The notes: generated by a model not told the origin, from the sequence alone. A stretch of DNA of 18,243 nt from Minisyncoccota bacterium (GCA_028712605.1 JAQTPV010000010.1:5526-23768); one strand, 5' to 3'; numbered from the stretch's first letter, positions 1 through 6,577 are shown. A program made the numbers and translations.

Positions 1-127
1 CAGCAGCACCTTGGGGCTCACCATACCAATAATAGTCGGTATAGCTTCCAGTACCTCCTGAAGGGTAAGCTGTAAATGTTACCCAATCGCCTACTTTGGC
101 TGTTGAGGGTGAGGCAGAACAGGAAAC
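1..127. repeat. Direct repeat copy A (127 bp visible)
   Basis: Identical base for base to 394-520, a period of 393 bp, which is 131 codons. The window edge cuts this copy, so the repeat may be longer and more copies may follow outside. Confidence 0.95.
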
Positions 128-634
128 TGACAAAGAAGGAACCGGAGCAACATTACATTGATTATTAGAACATCCATTGGAACAGGTCTGTGCAACCCCC
201 CTCTCGTTGCCACAGGTATCATAATAGTGGAGATTGCCATCTGTATGGCATTTTTTAATGGTGTAATCTAAAACACAGTTTTCAGAAACAGTAACATAAC
301 AATAGCTTGAAAAAGCAGTCTGGGTGCCTGAAGTCACCTGGACCCTGGCTGACTTGGTTCCAACAGAAGTCATTCTGACTGAAGTTTGCTTTGCAGCAGC
401 ACCTTGGGGCTCACCATACCAATAATAGTCGGTATAGCTTCCAGTACCTCCTGAAGGGTAAGCTGTAAATGTTACCCAATCGCCTACTTTGGCTGTTGAG
501 GGTGAGGCAGAACAGGAAACACTAAACTCATTATCAGCGAAAACCTGATTTGAAACCAAAAACAAGCCAAATAGCGAAATGGCCAATAACAAACAGACCT
601 TTACTGTTTTTTGTGTATTTTCCACTTTTTTCAT
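1..634 (-). CDS. Secreted repeat protein, C-terminus beyond the window
   Basis: The start is the ATG at 634-632; 211 residues are visible and the frame stays open to the window edge. The N-terminus has a basic start (MKKVENTQKTVK), a hydrophobic stretch and a likely signal-peptidase site near VFADN, so the protein is probably exported. The mature part begins with an Ig/PKD-like unit (FSVSCSASPSTAKVGDWVTF, then an aromatic SYTDYYWYGEP stretch), then a Cys-rich linker with about eight cysteines, after which the first unit starts again. The unit period is 131 residues and the DNA is identical over the repeated part that is visible. No Shine-Dalgarno sequence precedes the ATG. A surface or adhesive role is an inference from export and repeat architecture only. 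Confidence 0.8.
   Translation of the reverse strand, partial: MKKVENTQKTVKVCLLLAISLFGLFLVSNQVFADNEFSVSCSASPSTAKVGDWVTFTAYPSGGTGSYTDYYWYGEPQGAAAKQTSVRMTSVGTKSARVQVTSGTQTAFSSYCYVTVSENCVLDYTIKKCHTDGNLHYYDTCGNERGVAQTCSNGCSNNQCNVAPVPSLSVSCSASPSTAKVGDWVTFTAYPSGGTGSYTDYYWYGEPQGAA
394..520. repeat. Direct repeat copy B (127 bp)
   Basis: Second copy of the 127-bp identical repeat. It encodes the first Ig/PKD-like unit of the secreted protein, right after the signal peptide. Identity at synonymous sites means recent duplication or ongoing gene conversion. Confidence 0.95.
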
Positions 635-782
635 AGGTTTTTTAGAAATAAAAAGAGGGCAATTAAATTTATATTAATATTTTATACGCTAACACACTTA
701 GATTAAAAAGTCAAGAGTAAATGGCTCAAAATAAATGATTTTATGAAAGATACCGAATATATAAAATTTAACCTTCTTTTTT

Positions 783-844
783 AAAAAAAATCAAGGCAGA
801 AAGGGTTATTTGGGAAAATTATTATTCTCCCAACCCGTTCTGCC
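783..844 (-). terminator. Rho-independent terminator of the two-gene unit
   Basis: On the minus strand GGCAGAA, GGGTT and a GGGA block pair with TCCC, AACCC and TTCTGCC, followed by TTGATTTTTTTT. It lies 11 bases after the lipoprotein stop codon. The rest of the 635-855 gap is A+T-rich leader of the repeat protein; no convincing promoter was found there. Confidence 0.75.
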
Positions 845-855
845 CACATAATATC

Positions 856-1671
856 CTATTTCACTTCCACATTGAGCACCTTTGGAAATGGAATAGGCAC
901 AACGTTTTGTTTTTTATCAAAGTCCTCGCCCGACTTATAAAAAGCCGAATTCGACGAAATACCTATTATCCCGCTACCTGCCGCCTTTGGGTCAAAGATA
1001 ATATCACATATTTTCTCCACCCCTGGATTACGAACATCAAAAGATAGTCTGCCTATCTCTGGCTCGCGGATCCTTTCTTGCTCCCAATACCAGTCTATCC
1101 GTTTTGCCAATAAACAACTAGAAGGGTAGTCAACTACAATGTGGCCATACAAGACCCCTCCCCCATTTTTCAGGGAAAGAGAAACCCTGTACTGCCCCTC
1201 AACCTGGGAAATCGTCCATTCTAACTTTGGATCGCAGGCTACCGGTTTCTCTTCCGGCTTGGACTTATCTACAGGTTTCTCCGACTCAGATTCCTCTTTC
1301 TGAGGTTCTTTAGGCTCCTCTTTTGGAGAATTTGTTGTCACAACCCCGCCAGCCTCTCCATTTGTTTTCTGATCAATAGTGTTATCGGTTCCGTTATTAT
1401 TGTTCACGTTAACGATAACGGTGACCCCATTGTTCCCCGCCGTTTTCTGAGGCTCAACAGGTTCTTGCTTCGGTTCTTCTTTTGTCTTTCCAGGCTCCTG
1501 TGTCTTTTCTTCTGGCTTCTTTACCCCGCCATACGTCGTGTCTTTGCCGTTATTAACCACGACGCAGGTATCATCTTTATCTTGTGGACCAGCAGGATCT
1601 TCCATATAAGAAGAACACCCCATAAGGATAGCGGAAAACAATATCAGCAAAGAAATGAAAAATGTTTTCAT
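856..1671 (-). CDS. Predicted lipoprotein with Lys/Glu/Pro-rich stalk
   Basis: The protein has 271 residues. The N-terminus is a lipoprotein signal peptide with lipobox LMGC, giving lipidated Cys19, so it should be anchored to the outside of a membrane. Residues about 45-145 are a low-complexity stalk rich in Lys, Glu, Pro and Gln with an Asn-rich patch. The last 125 residues form a compact beta-rich domain with a DIIFDPKAAGSGIIGIS segment that resembles cohesin or Ig-like folds; that resemblance is by eye only. It follows the coiled-coil protein gene by 17 bases and is probably cotranscribed with it, ending at the hairpin at 783-844. A strong GGAGG ribosome-binding site five bases before the ATG fixes the start. 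Function unknown. Confidence 0.85.
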   Translation of the reverse strand: MKTFFISLLILFSAILMGCSSYMEDPAGPQDKDDTCVVVNNGKDTTYGGVKKPEEKTQEPGKTKEEPKQEPVEPQKTAGNNGVTVIVNVNNNNGTDNTIDQKTNGEAGGVVTTNSPKEEPKEPQKEESESEKPVDKSKPEEKPVACDPKLEWTISQVEGQYRVSLSLKNGGGVLYGHIVVDYPSSCLLAKRIDWYWEQERIREPEIGRLSFDVRNPGVEKICDIIFDPKAAGSGIIGISSNSAFYKSGEDFDKKQNVVPIPFPKVLNVEVK

Positions 1672-1676
1672 CTCTA

Positions 1677-1681
1677 CCTCC
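1677..1681 (-). promoter_or_regulatory. Shine-Dalgarno GGAGG of the lipoprotein gene
   Basis: GGAGG with five bases to the ATG. This is noteworthy because the 16S rRNA in this window lacks the matching anti-Shine-Dalgarno sequence. Confidence 0.8.
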
Positions 1682-1688
1682 CTCTTTC

Positions 1689-2780
1689 TTAAAATGCCCC
1701 AAGTCCGAGCTTGACTTCCATTCGATTATCCCAAGGATAAACTCTTATGCCTATTCTTAGGCTCAGCCAATCATCCTTTATTGGAAGCTCAAGGACTGCT
1801 TCCGCTAAGGGATAAATTTCTCGCCCATACTTTTTAGGGAAAGGACTCATGGCCCCTATATTAACAGAGAAATAACCTTTAATTATCCCTCCAACACTTA
1901 ACCCACCATAGCAGTTATTTACGAACAAAGAAGCACTAAATGGACCATATACCAACCGACCGCCACCCTCTAAAGAACCCCAAACAGAACTTCCATCAGC
2001 ACACTCCTCAAGCCTGAAAACCCCTCCTCCATTTATAAAGAAGTGCTTTGGCTCAAACTCAAAGGATTCCTCCTCATCTTCCTCAAGGCCAATCAGATAT
2101 TTAATATCACTGTTAATATCGTCAACCTTGTGAATAAGAGTTGCCTGATCATCACCGATCCGTTGGATAATAGTTGCTTGCTTATCCAGTTTATCGTTGG
2201 CTTTAGCAAGATCGGCTACCATCTTAGTAATCCCGCCGGCCATTTGGTCATAAATCTCCTGATCCGGTATTTTCTCCAGAAGCTGACAAACTACGCATAG
2301 GACTTTTTTTACTCTATCATCCAAGACCTTTATGTCAGCTCTAATGGCATCATGATCTGCCTTGTTTTCCGACAAAACCCTTTCTATTAAATCTTTTGCT
2401 TTTACTTCGAGATTACCAACGACCCCTTCAAAGGCTTTGGCATCTTCCGAGGAATCTGTTTTACTCTTGAAAAGTAGAACCTCTTGTTTTAACTCCGCCA
2501 ACCTTTTCCAAGTTACATAGGCCAGCGAAACCGACAGCACGTCCTGCCGCTGGTCTATAGTTAACCGGTATCTATCGAAAACCTCTTCTAGGTCAGGTAA
2601 TGTACGATGAGAAAGTAAATATTCCACTACCTCATCAGTCGCCCTCATAGTTGTCATTGCCTTAGAACCTTTTCCGTAGAATTGATCCCCGAATTCGTTA
2701 ATAAATTCTCCAGCGTTAGAAAATGTTGAAAATACGAACAAAACCAGAACTAATACAGAAATAATCAACCCCTTTTTCAT
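1689..2780 (-). CDS. Exported coiled-coil protein with beta-barrel-like C-terminus
   Basis: The start is the ATG at 2780-2778, six bases after GGAGG, giving 363 residues; the in-frame ATG 30 codons upstream has no such site. Residues 1-24 are a signal peptide ending near FSNAG. Residues about 100-230 are helical with heptad-like patterns (RADIKVLDDRVKKVL, DKQATIIQRIGDDQATLIHK), then comes an acidic linker (EEDEEE). The last 115 residues are rich in Gly and aromatic residues in alternating strands and end in GLGAF, a terminal Phe as in outer-membrane beta-barrel proteins. Such a barrel is unexpected in a CPR cell, which lacks a classical outer membrane. Function unknown; a stalk-and-anchor surface protein is an inference. 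Confidence 0.85.
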   Translation of the reverse strand: MKKGLIISVLVLVLFVFSTFSNAGEFINEFGDQFYGKGSKAMTTMRATDEVVEYLLSHRTLPDLEEVFDRYRLTIDQRQDVLSVSLAYVTWKRLAELKQEVLLFKSKTDSSEDAKAFEGVVGNLEVKAKDLIERVLSENKADHDAIRADIKVLDDRVKKVLCVVCQLLEKIPDQEIYDQMAGGITKMVADLAKANDKLDKQATIIQRIGDDQATLIHKVDDINSDIKYLIGLEEDEEESFEFEPKHFFINGGGVFRLEECADGSSVWGSLEGGGRLVYGPFSASLFVNNCYGGLSVGGIIKGYFSVNIGAMSPFPKKYGREIYPLAEAVLELPIKDDWLSLRIGIRVYPWDNRMEVKLGLGAF

Positions 2781-2786
2781 TATAAG

Positions 2787-2791
2787 CCTCC
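2787..2791 (-). promoter_or_regulatory. Shine-Dalgarno GGAGG of the coiled-coil protein gene
   Basis: AAAGGAGG with six bases between GGAGG and the ATG. It decides the start codon against the longer frame. Confidence 0.8.
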
Positions 2792-2847
2792 TTTGCCTAT
2801 TTGGCTGTCGGGGATGAAAGTTTAAGAACCTTACATATAAAACTATG

Positions 2848-2864
2848 AAAATCGTCTCGATTTT
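2848..2864. repeat. Inverted repeat upstream of the two-gene unit
   Basis: Perfect 7-bp arms AAAATCG and CGATTTT with a 3-base centre, 68 bases before the ATG of the coiled-coil protein gene. It may be an operator or part of the promoter region. No convincing -35/-10 pair was found around it. Confidence 0.4.
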
Positions 2865-2934
2865 TATCAAAGAGCCAAAAGCTGATTGAAAATATCTTTC
2901 TTTTTAACAGTTTTTTAAGGTTTTGTCAACTCAA

Positions 2935-2965
2935 AACAAAAAACCCCTTGTTGCCCAACAAGGGG
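2935..2965 (-). terminator. Rho-independent terminator after the DUF192 gene
   Basis: On the minus strand a perfect 9-bp stem CCCCTTGTT / AACAAGGGG with a 4-base loop, followed by TTTTTTGTTTT. It lies 21 bases after the DUF192 stop. Confidence 0.9.
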
Positions 2966-2986
2966 TCACTAAGCAAAAAGGCTAGA

Positions 2987-3424
2987 CTAATAATTCATGG
3001 TTAGCGTGTCCCCTACTTTCAGACCGATTTTATTAGCCGTACCAGCATTCAATTCCAAAACATATGAGGCATTGATGTCAGGATTGATGCTGGGACAAAA
3101 ATCTTGGACACACGGCTGAACATTTTCAACTATAAAAACTACTTCCTTATTTTGATTTATCCAAATCATATCTAAAGGTATCAAGGTATTTTTCATCCAA
3201 AAAGGATAAAGCCCCTCTTGCTCAAAAATAAAAAGCATTCCCCTATCGGGCCCTAATTTATCCCTAAACATCAAGCCCTTATTCCGCTCTGCTTCGGTTT
3301 GAGCCAGCTCCACCCTAAAGCAATTACCTCCAAAACAAACTTTTTTGGTCTCTCCAAAAAAGGCTAAAAACAAAATAGAGCCCAGGACCAGAAACAAAGA
3401 AAGGAAAACCAGCATCTTCTTCAT
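2987..3424 (-). CDS. DUF192 family exported or membrane-anchored protein
   Basis: The start is the ATG at 3424-3422, giving 145 residues. The 22-codon longer frame would read through the preceding terminator hairpin and is rejected. Residues 1-25 are a single hydrophobic helix (signal peptide or anchor). The rest matches the DUF192 family: the early VELAQTEAERNKGLMFR block, the central MLFIFEQEGLYPFWMKNT block, and DMIWINQNKEVVFI. DUF192 proteins are small beta proteins of unknown biochemical role, usually exported. A TATAAT box ends seven bases before the ATG, so the mRNA is probably leaderless, in line with the missing Shine-Dalgarno sequence. Confidence 0.9.
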   Translation of the reverse strand: MKKMLVFLSLFLVLGSILFLAFFGETKKVCFGGNCFRVELAQTEAERNKGLMFRDKLGPDRGMLFIFEQEGLYPFWMKNTLIPLDMIWINQNKEVVFIVENVQPCVQDFCPSINPDINASYVLELNAGTANKIGLKVGDTLTMNY

Positions 3425-3431
3425 AGAATAA

Positions 3432-3437
3432 ATTATA
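3432..3437 (-). promoter_or_regulatory. -10 box for a leaderless DUF192 transcript
   Basis: TATAAT on the minus strand with seven bases to the ATG, so transcription would start at or next to the start codon. The -35 region would lie in the terminator hairpin upstream and is weak. Confidence 0.55.
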
Positions 3438-3448
3438 TCATAAAACAA

Positions 3449-3480
3449 ACCCAGTGCCTTCCCTTGGGAAGGCACTGGGT
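3449..3480 (-). terminator. Terminator after the TM-helix protein gene
   Basis: Perfect 15-bp inverted repeat (ACCCAGTGCCTTCCC and its complement) with a 2-base centre, followed on the minus strand by TTTGTTTTAT. It lies 14 bases after the stop of the upstream gene and abuts the DUF192 promoter. Confidence 0.8.
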
Positions 3481-3494
3481 AAAAGAACAAAATT

Positions 3495-4175
3495 TTACTC
3501 TTTTATTTTTCTTCTTAAGCCTTCTAAAATTTCTTTAGCCACATCTTTGCCACCCAAACCGAAAGCAAGGGCTCCACTTAACACCAGCAAGGCTACAATG
3601 CCTGTCATTAAGATGTTGACCACATTTTCTGCCACACCCAACTGAGATAAAATAGCAAAACCGGCTAAAATCCAGATGGCCCATTTAATAATCAGGCCCG
3701 TTAGATTAACATAATGGACATCCATCTTGCCGACAATGGCTTTGGCAATTTTTTCAGTAAAATCAGAGACGATTACAGCCACCACAAAAATAGCAATGGC
3801 AATCACTAAATTAGGCAACCAGGCAATTATCTGACCCCTAATATCAAAAAAGGCACCGGGAACTAAAATTTCAACAGCTGCCAACAAGACTACGATCGCC
3901 AACACCCAAGCTACCACTTTACCGATAAAAGCGGAAACGGACAGCTTGATCTCAGCCCCATCCAAAGCCTCCTGCCACTTAGTTTTTTCAAAAATAGCAT
4001 CAAATTTAATAGCCTTTAAAATACTAGCGATTATTTTGCCAACCCAAAAAGCAATTAACCAGCCAACTATAAAAACAATCAAAGCACCTAGCGCCCTCCA
4101 AGCGTAAATTTGAGCTCCGCTCCAAAAACTCTTCACTACTTCACCAGTGGCACTTGACCATTCTTCAATAACCAT
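3495..4175 (-). CDS. TM-helix repeat protein, mechanosensitive-channel-like
   Basis: The protein has 226 residues and about five hydrophobic helices, near residues 28-50, 82-105, 118-140, 155-178 and 186-205. The LSGALAFGLGGKDVAKEILEG segment near the C-terminus is typical of the conserved TM-helix (CmpX/MscS-like) family, in which it is the pore-lining type helix. The cytoplasmic beta domain of true MscS is absent, as in the short members of this family common in CPR genomes. It is probably an inner-membrane protein; channel activity is not shown. It has no Shine-Dalgarno sequence; a TATAAT box lies about 75 bases upstream. It is monocistronic, with terminators on both sides. Confidence 0.8.
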   Translation of the reverse strand: MVIEEWSSATGEVVKSFWSGAQIYAWRALGALIVFIVGWLIAFWVGKIIASILKAIKFDAIFEKTKWQEALDGAEIKLSVSAFIGKVVAWVLAIVVLLAAVEILVPGAFFDIRGQIIAWLPNLVIAIAIFVVAVIVSDFTEKIAKAIVGKMDVHYVNLTGLIIKWAIWILAGFAILSQLGVAENVVNILMTGIVALLVLSGALAFGLGGKDVAKEILEGLRRKIKE

Positions 4176-4248
4176 AGTTTAAAATTAATTCGCGAATTTG
4201 AATTTCCTCGACCTTTTTAGAAAAAAGAGCGAAAATGCGTAATTGTTT

Positions 4249-4254
4249 ATTATA
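4249..4254 (-). promoter_or_regulatory. Likely -10 box for the TM-helix gene
   Basis: TATAAT on the minus strand, 73 bases before the ATG. TTGACT occurs upstream but at 22 bases, too far for a normal -35. The leader also contains the perfect palindrome AATTCGCGAATT at 4187-4198, ten bases before the ATG, a possible operator. Confidence 0.4.
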
Positions 4255-4292
4255 CCTCTATTAAGCTTTTTATAAAAGTCAAGCCTGTGGAT

Positions 4293-4316
4293 AAAAAAGC
4301 CCCCCGCTTTGGGGGG
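4293..4316 (-). terminator. Terminator after the PD-(D/E)XK gene
   Basis: CCCCCC / GGGGGG stem with a 5-base loop, then CTTTTTTA on the minus strand, 14 bases after the stop codon. Confidence 0.9.
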
Positions 4317-4330
4317 ATAAAGGGTGGGAA

Positions 4331-5086
4331 TTATCTCTCTACATCGCGAACAGCCTGTCTGTACTTACAAAAATCACAGTCAGGACCGGGGAGTGGTATG
4401 GCAGGTTTGTTTAAACAGTGATGGATATCAAAAATGGTCGGCTCCACCCAAGAATCATCGCCCTTATAAGGGATAAGCTTAATGCCAAACTCTAGCTTAG
4501 CGTCAAAGGCTTCTCTGTCGGTATGACCGTTACAATAGACAAAATAACCTATTTCAGAAACCGGATAACTGTTTTTCCTAAAAAGCCACTGGTAGAATTC
4601 CATTTGACGCTTATAGCTAATCTGCCATTCAGCATCAATATTTACCTCGCCATCTTTGGCAGTTGCTTTATAGTCCACAATAATAAACTCCCCTTGTGGG
4701 TTTACCCAGACATCGTCAACTCCACCGGTTAAATAAAAGTTGGTTTCCTTGTGAACAAATGTTATACCGCCTCCTAAAGCGTCTCGCCATTGGTTCATTT
4801 TTTCGTGCAACAACGGCACAGCATCAAGGCCATAGGATTTCATTAAAGGATGGGGTGTTCCCTTGGCCCTATGAATGTCAAATTCTCTTTTTAATAACTT
4901 ATCTACAGCCGAATTTAAAGTAAAAGGATATCCTGGCGGCTGACCAACGCCCAGCTTAACATCTAAATAAAAACAGCGAGGGCAGTTTAAAAACAAGTCC
5001 ACTTTAGAGCGACTTACCCTAAAAGGGAATTGGGAATTAGGCGTATACAAATTGCGTGTTTTTTTAGGGTTATAATATTGAGACAT
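4331..5086 (-). CDS. PD-(D/E)XK nuclease with Cys cluster (Cas4/AddB-like)
   Basis: The protein has 251 residues. The nuclease core is seen in GGVDD (Asp124) and FIIVDYKAT (Asp138, Lys140), the PD-(D/E)XK signature, followed by a QxxxY-type motif at QMEFYQ (161-166). Four cysteines, in NCPRC (35, 38) near the N-terminus and CDFC (237, 240) near the C-terminus, are placed as in the 4Fe-4S cluster of Cas4 and AddB-type nucleases. It should be a soluble Mg-dependent DNA exonuclease, but the substrate is not known. There is no CRISPR array or cas gene in the window, so a Cas4 role has no support here. It is the last gene of the methyltransferase-Nudix operon, 12 bases after the Nudix stop. Confidence 0.85.
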   Translation of the reverse strand: MSQYYNPKKTRNLYTPNSQFPFRVSRSKVDLFLNCPRCFYLDVKLGVGQPPGYPFTLNSAVDKLLKREFDIHRAKGTPHPLMKSYGLDAVPLLHEKMNQWRDALGGGITFVHKETNFYLTGGVDDVWVNPQGEFIIVDYKATAKDGEVNIDAEWQISYKRQMEFYQWLFRKNSYPVSEIGYFVYCNGHTDREAFDAKLEFGIKLIPYKGDDSWVEPTIFDIHHCLNKPAIPLPGPDCDFCKYRQAVRDVER

Positions 5087-5098
5087 ATAATTTGTTAA

Positions 5099-5524
5099 TT
5101 ATGAAACAAAAGAATTGAAAATCTCCTCTAGAACTACTCTATCATCAGCAATCATCCTAGATTCAGCTATAACTTCTTTCTTGCTAAACCATTTTCCGTA
5201 CTCCCCCTCTTGGACTTTGATTAGCGATTCAAAATTGTCATCCACCCTCTCAAGAAAAATATTTTTAAAATTATCTCCAAAATCATATCCTTTAAAAAAT
5301 TGGTGGTTCTTGGGAGTATAATTTAGCTCCTCTTGAGATTCCCTAACCAACCCCTGCTCGTTGGTTTCCCCTTCTTCTATCCCCCCTCCGAAAAATCCAA
5401 AAACGTCAGGCGCTCTTTTGGCATCCTTGGAGCGCTTTTGTAGAAAGACTAAAAACTCTCCGTTTTTAAATTTATAAGGAATTAAAATGGAATTCTGTCT
5501 TTGAAGTTGAGACGGCAACATCAT
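5099..5524 (-). CDS. Nudix hydrolase
   Basis: The protein has 141 residues from the ATG at 5524. A TTG at 5584 would add 20 residues and overlap the methyltransferase gene, but typical Nudix proteins begin close to the SILIPYKFKNGEFLVFLQKR strand. The Nudix box runs from Gly47 to Tyr69: G-x5-E at GGIEEGE, then RE at 61-62 and EE at 65-66, which bind the metal. The usual Gly after EExx is Asn68. It should cleave a nucleoside diphosphate linked to another group; the GFFGGGIEEGE form is typical of dNTP or ADP-ribose type members, but the substrate cannot be read from sequence. Middle gene of a three-gene operon. Confidence 0.9.
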   Translation of the reverse strand: MMLPSQLQRQNSILIPYKFKNGEFLVFLQKRSKDAKRAPDVFGFFGGGIEEGETNEQGLVRESQEELNYTPKNHQFFKGYDFGDNFKNIFLERVDDNFESLIKVQEGEYGKWFSKKEVIAESRMIADDRVVLEEIFNSFVS

Positions 5525-5561
5525 AAAAAAGTGGACCTCGTGATGAGTTGGGACTAGGCTA

Positions 5562-6218
5562 TCAAAGAATTGCTTCGGTGACAAGATTTATTAAGGTAGT
5601 CCCCTCTTCTTTCATCAAACTTCCCAAAAAAACACAGTTCCTATCGTGTTTCCCGTTTATTATAACATTCATACATTCACACCTCCCAAGCTTCTTCCTG
5701 AAATACTCATAATCCATTTCACGAGGAGTAAATATAACAATGTCTTTCGAAATATAGTTCCGCACATTGCTTATGACAGCCACAAGGTCAGGATTTTTAA
5801 CATCGACACCCTCTCCGTTGGTGTACTGCGGATATTTTCCTGGATACCAGTAAGGAATATCATAAATCACAACGTCTCCCTTAAGTTTATGGAAAAGGTA
5901 CTCATCTTGGATGTCACCTACGATAAGAGTTGCATTACCTAAAGCCCCTACTGTCTGAAGGTTCTCCTTGCACATGCGCAGGACTTTTTTATCTCTATCT
6001 ATACCAATAACTTTCCGGAATTTTGTGGCTAGAACTTCTAGAGTAACACCTATCCCACAACAAAGCTCTACTAGCACCTTCTTGTCGTCTCCAATTCTTT
6101 CTGCAAGATACCGAGCGAATATAGGAGTATTAGAAAGATACAACGATAAACAATCCCCCTTGATATCTTTACGATATCCTCGTTTCTTGACAAGAAGAGT
6201 TCGTGTAAGAGATATCAT
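5562..6218 (-). CDS. Class I SAM-dependent methyltransferase, probably RNA-directed
   Basis: The protein has 218 residues. The SAM-binding motif I is VLVELCCGIGVT (48-59), followed by the acidic loop GIDRD (72-76) and GDIQD (101-105). The catalytic-type motif IV is DIPYWYP (120-126), a variant of the (D/N)PPY motif of base-amino methyltransferases. The arrangement is like the RsmD/TGS1 group of guanine-N2 methyltransferases, so an rRNA or tRNA target is plausible; the first gene after the 16S-tRNA region supports this weakly. The ATG is eight bases after the 3' end of the split tRNA-like gene and has no Shine-Dalgarno sequence. The stop is TGA. The Nudix gene follows directly. Confidence 0.8.
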   Translation of the reverse strand: MISLTRTLLVKKRGYRKDIKGDCLSLYLSNTPIFARYLAERIGDDKKVLVELCCGIGVTLEVLATKFRKVIGIDRDKKVLRMCKENLQTVGALGNATLIVGDIQDEYLFHKLKGDVVIYDIPYWYPGKYPQYTNGEGVDVKNPDLVAVISNVRNYISKDIVIFTPREMDYEYFRKKLGRCECMNVIINGKHDRNCVFLGSLMKEEGTTLINLVTEAIL

Positions 6219-6266
6219 AATTTAAGTGGACTTAGGCAGAATCGAACTGCCACCTCCTCATTATCC

Positions 6267-6364
6267 CGATAACTTTGGTGGACCTTACCGGATTCGAACC
6301 GGTGACCTCCTCATTGCAAATGAGGCGCTCTCCCAACTGAGCTAAAGGCCCACCAAAGTTATCG
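6267..6364. repeat. Inverted repeat extending the tRNA-Ala acceptor stem
   Basis: CGATAACTTTGGT directly precedes base 1 of tRNA-Ala, and its perfect complement ACCAAAGTTATCG begins at the discriminator base, so 13 bp stack on the 7-bp acceptor stem. The encoded CCA is inside this duplex. Confidence 0.85.
6276..6351 (-). tRNA. tRNA-Ala(TGC)
   Basis: Complete cloverleaf of 76 nt with encoded CCA. The anticodon arm is CCTCA-TTTGCAA-TGAGG, anticodon TGC. The acceptor GGGCCTT / AAGGTCC has the G3-U70 pair that marks alanine. The T arm is ACCGG-TTCGAAT-CCGGT. It lies inside the anticodon loop of another tRNA-like gene. Confidence 0.97.
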
Positions 6365-6376
6365 AGGATCCTCGAT
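6361..6376. repeat. 16-bp perfect palindrome upstream of tRNA-Ala
   Basis: ATCGAGGATCCTCGAT, self-complementary over all 16 bases, overlapping the outer edge of the tRNA-Ala inverted repeat. It can form a hairpin that competes with the pre-tRNA stem. The insert continues to 6461 as A+T-rich sequence without recognised content. Confidence 0.7.
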
Positions 6377-6577
6377 TTATTTAAAAATTCATAAATTTTT
6401 CTGTGTATATAATCTCCCACGGAACCGATAATTTCGTTGATTTAACATTAATAAATCGGGACAAAAGAGGTATTCTACCATTAAACTATAAGCCCTCAAA
6501 ATTTAGCGAGCGAACAATGGGCCTAATTAGAAAATGAAACGGGCACTCTCCCCCGCTCGAAAAATTCTCTATTCAGT

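Larger units (their letters stand above)
6227..6495 (-). pseudogene. Split tRNA-like gene with tRNA-Ala nested in its anticodon loop
   Basis: The 5' half is 6495-6462 (34 nt) and the 3' half 6263-6227 (37 nt). Joined, they give a regular 71-nt cloverleaf: acceptor GGGCTTA / TAAGTCC with a G3-U70 wobble, D arm GTTT-AATGGTA-GAAT with G18G19 present, T arm GGCAG-TTCGATT-CTGCC, four-base variable loop and discriminator A. The anticodon stem CCTCT / TGAGG has one T-T mismatch. The direct join gives loop TTTGTAA (anticodon TGT), whereas G3-U70 is the alanine identity element. No CCA is encoded. The 198-bp insert (6264-6461) begins TCCCGAT, ends ATCGGGA and contains complete tRNA-Ala. Whether it is a relic or is spliced cannot be told from DNA. 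Confidence 0.7.

Noticed and set aside
4331..5086. Cas4 of a CRISPR system
   Set aside because: The Cys cluster fits, but there is no array, no cas1/cas2 and the operon partners are a methyltransferase and a Nudix hydrolase.
5562..5564. UGA recoding as in some CPR lineages
   Set aside because: TGA ends the methyltransferase at a sensible length, and no gene here contains an internal in-frame TGA.
6232..6420. 62-aa minus-strand open frame with GPLAQLGERLICNEEVTGSNPVRST
   Set aside because: This is the well-known artefact of translating a tRNA; it covers tRNA-Ala and the split tRNA 3' half.
6264..6461. Group I intron in the split tRNA
   Set aside because: The 198-bp insert is largely taken up by tRNA-Ala and its flanks; no intron core could be recognised, and the 109-bp Thr insert is far too short.
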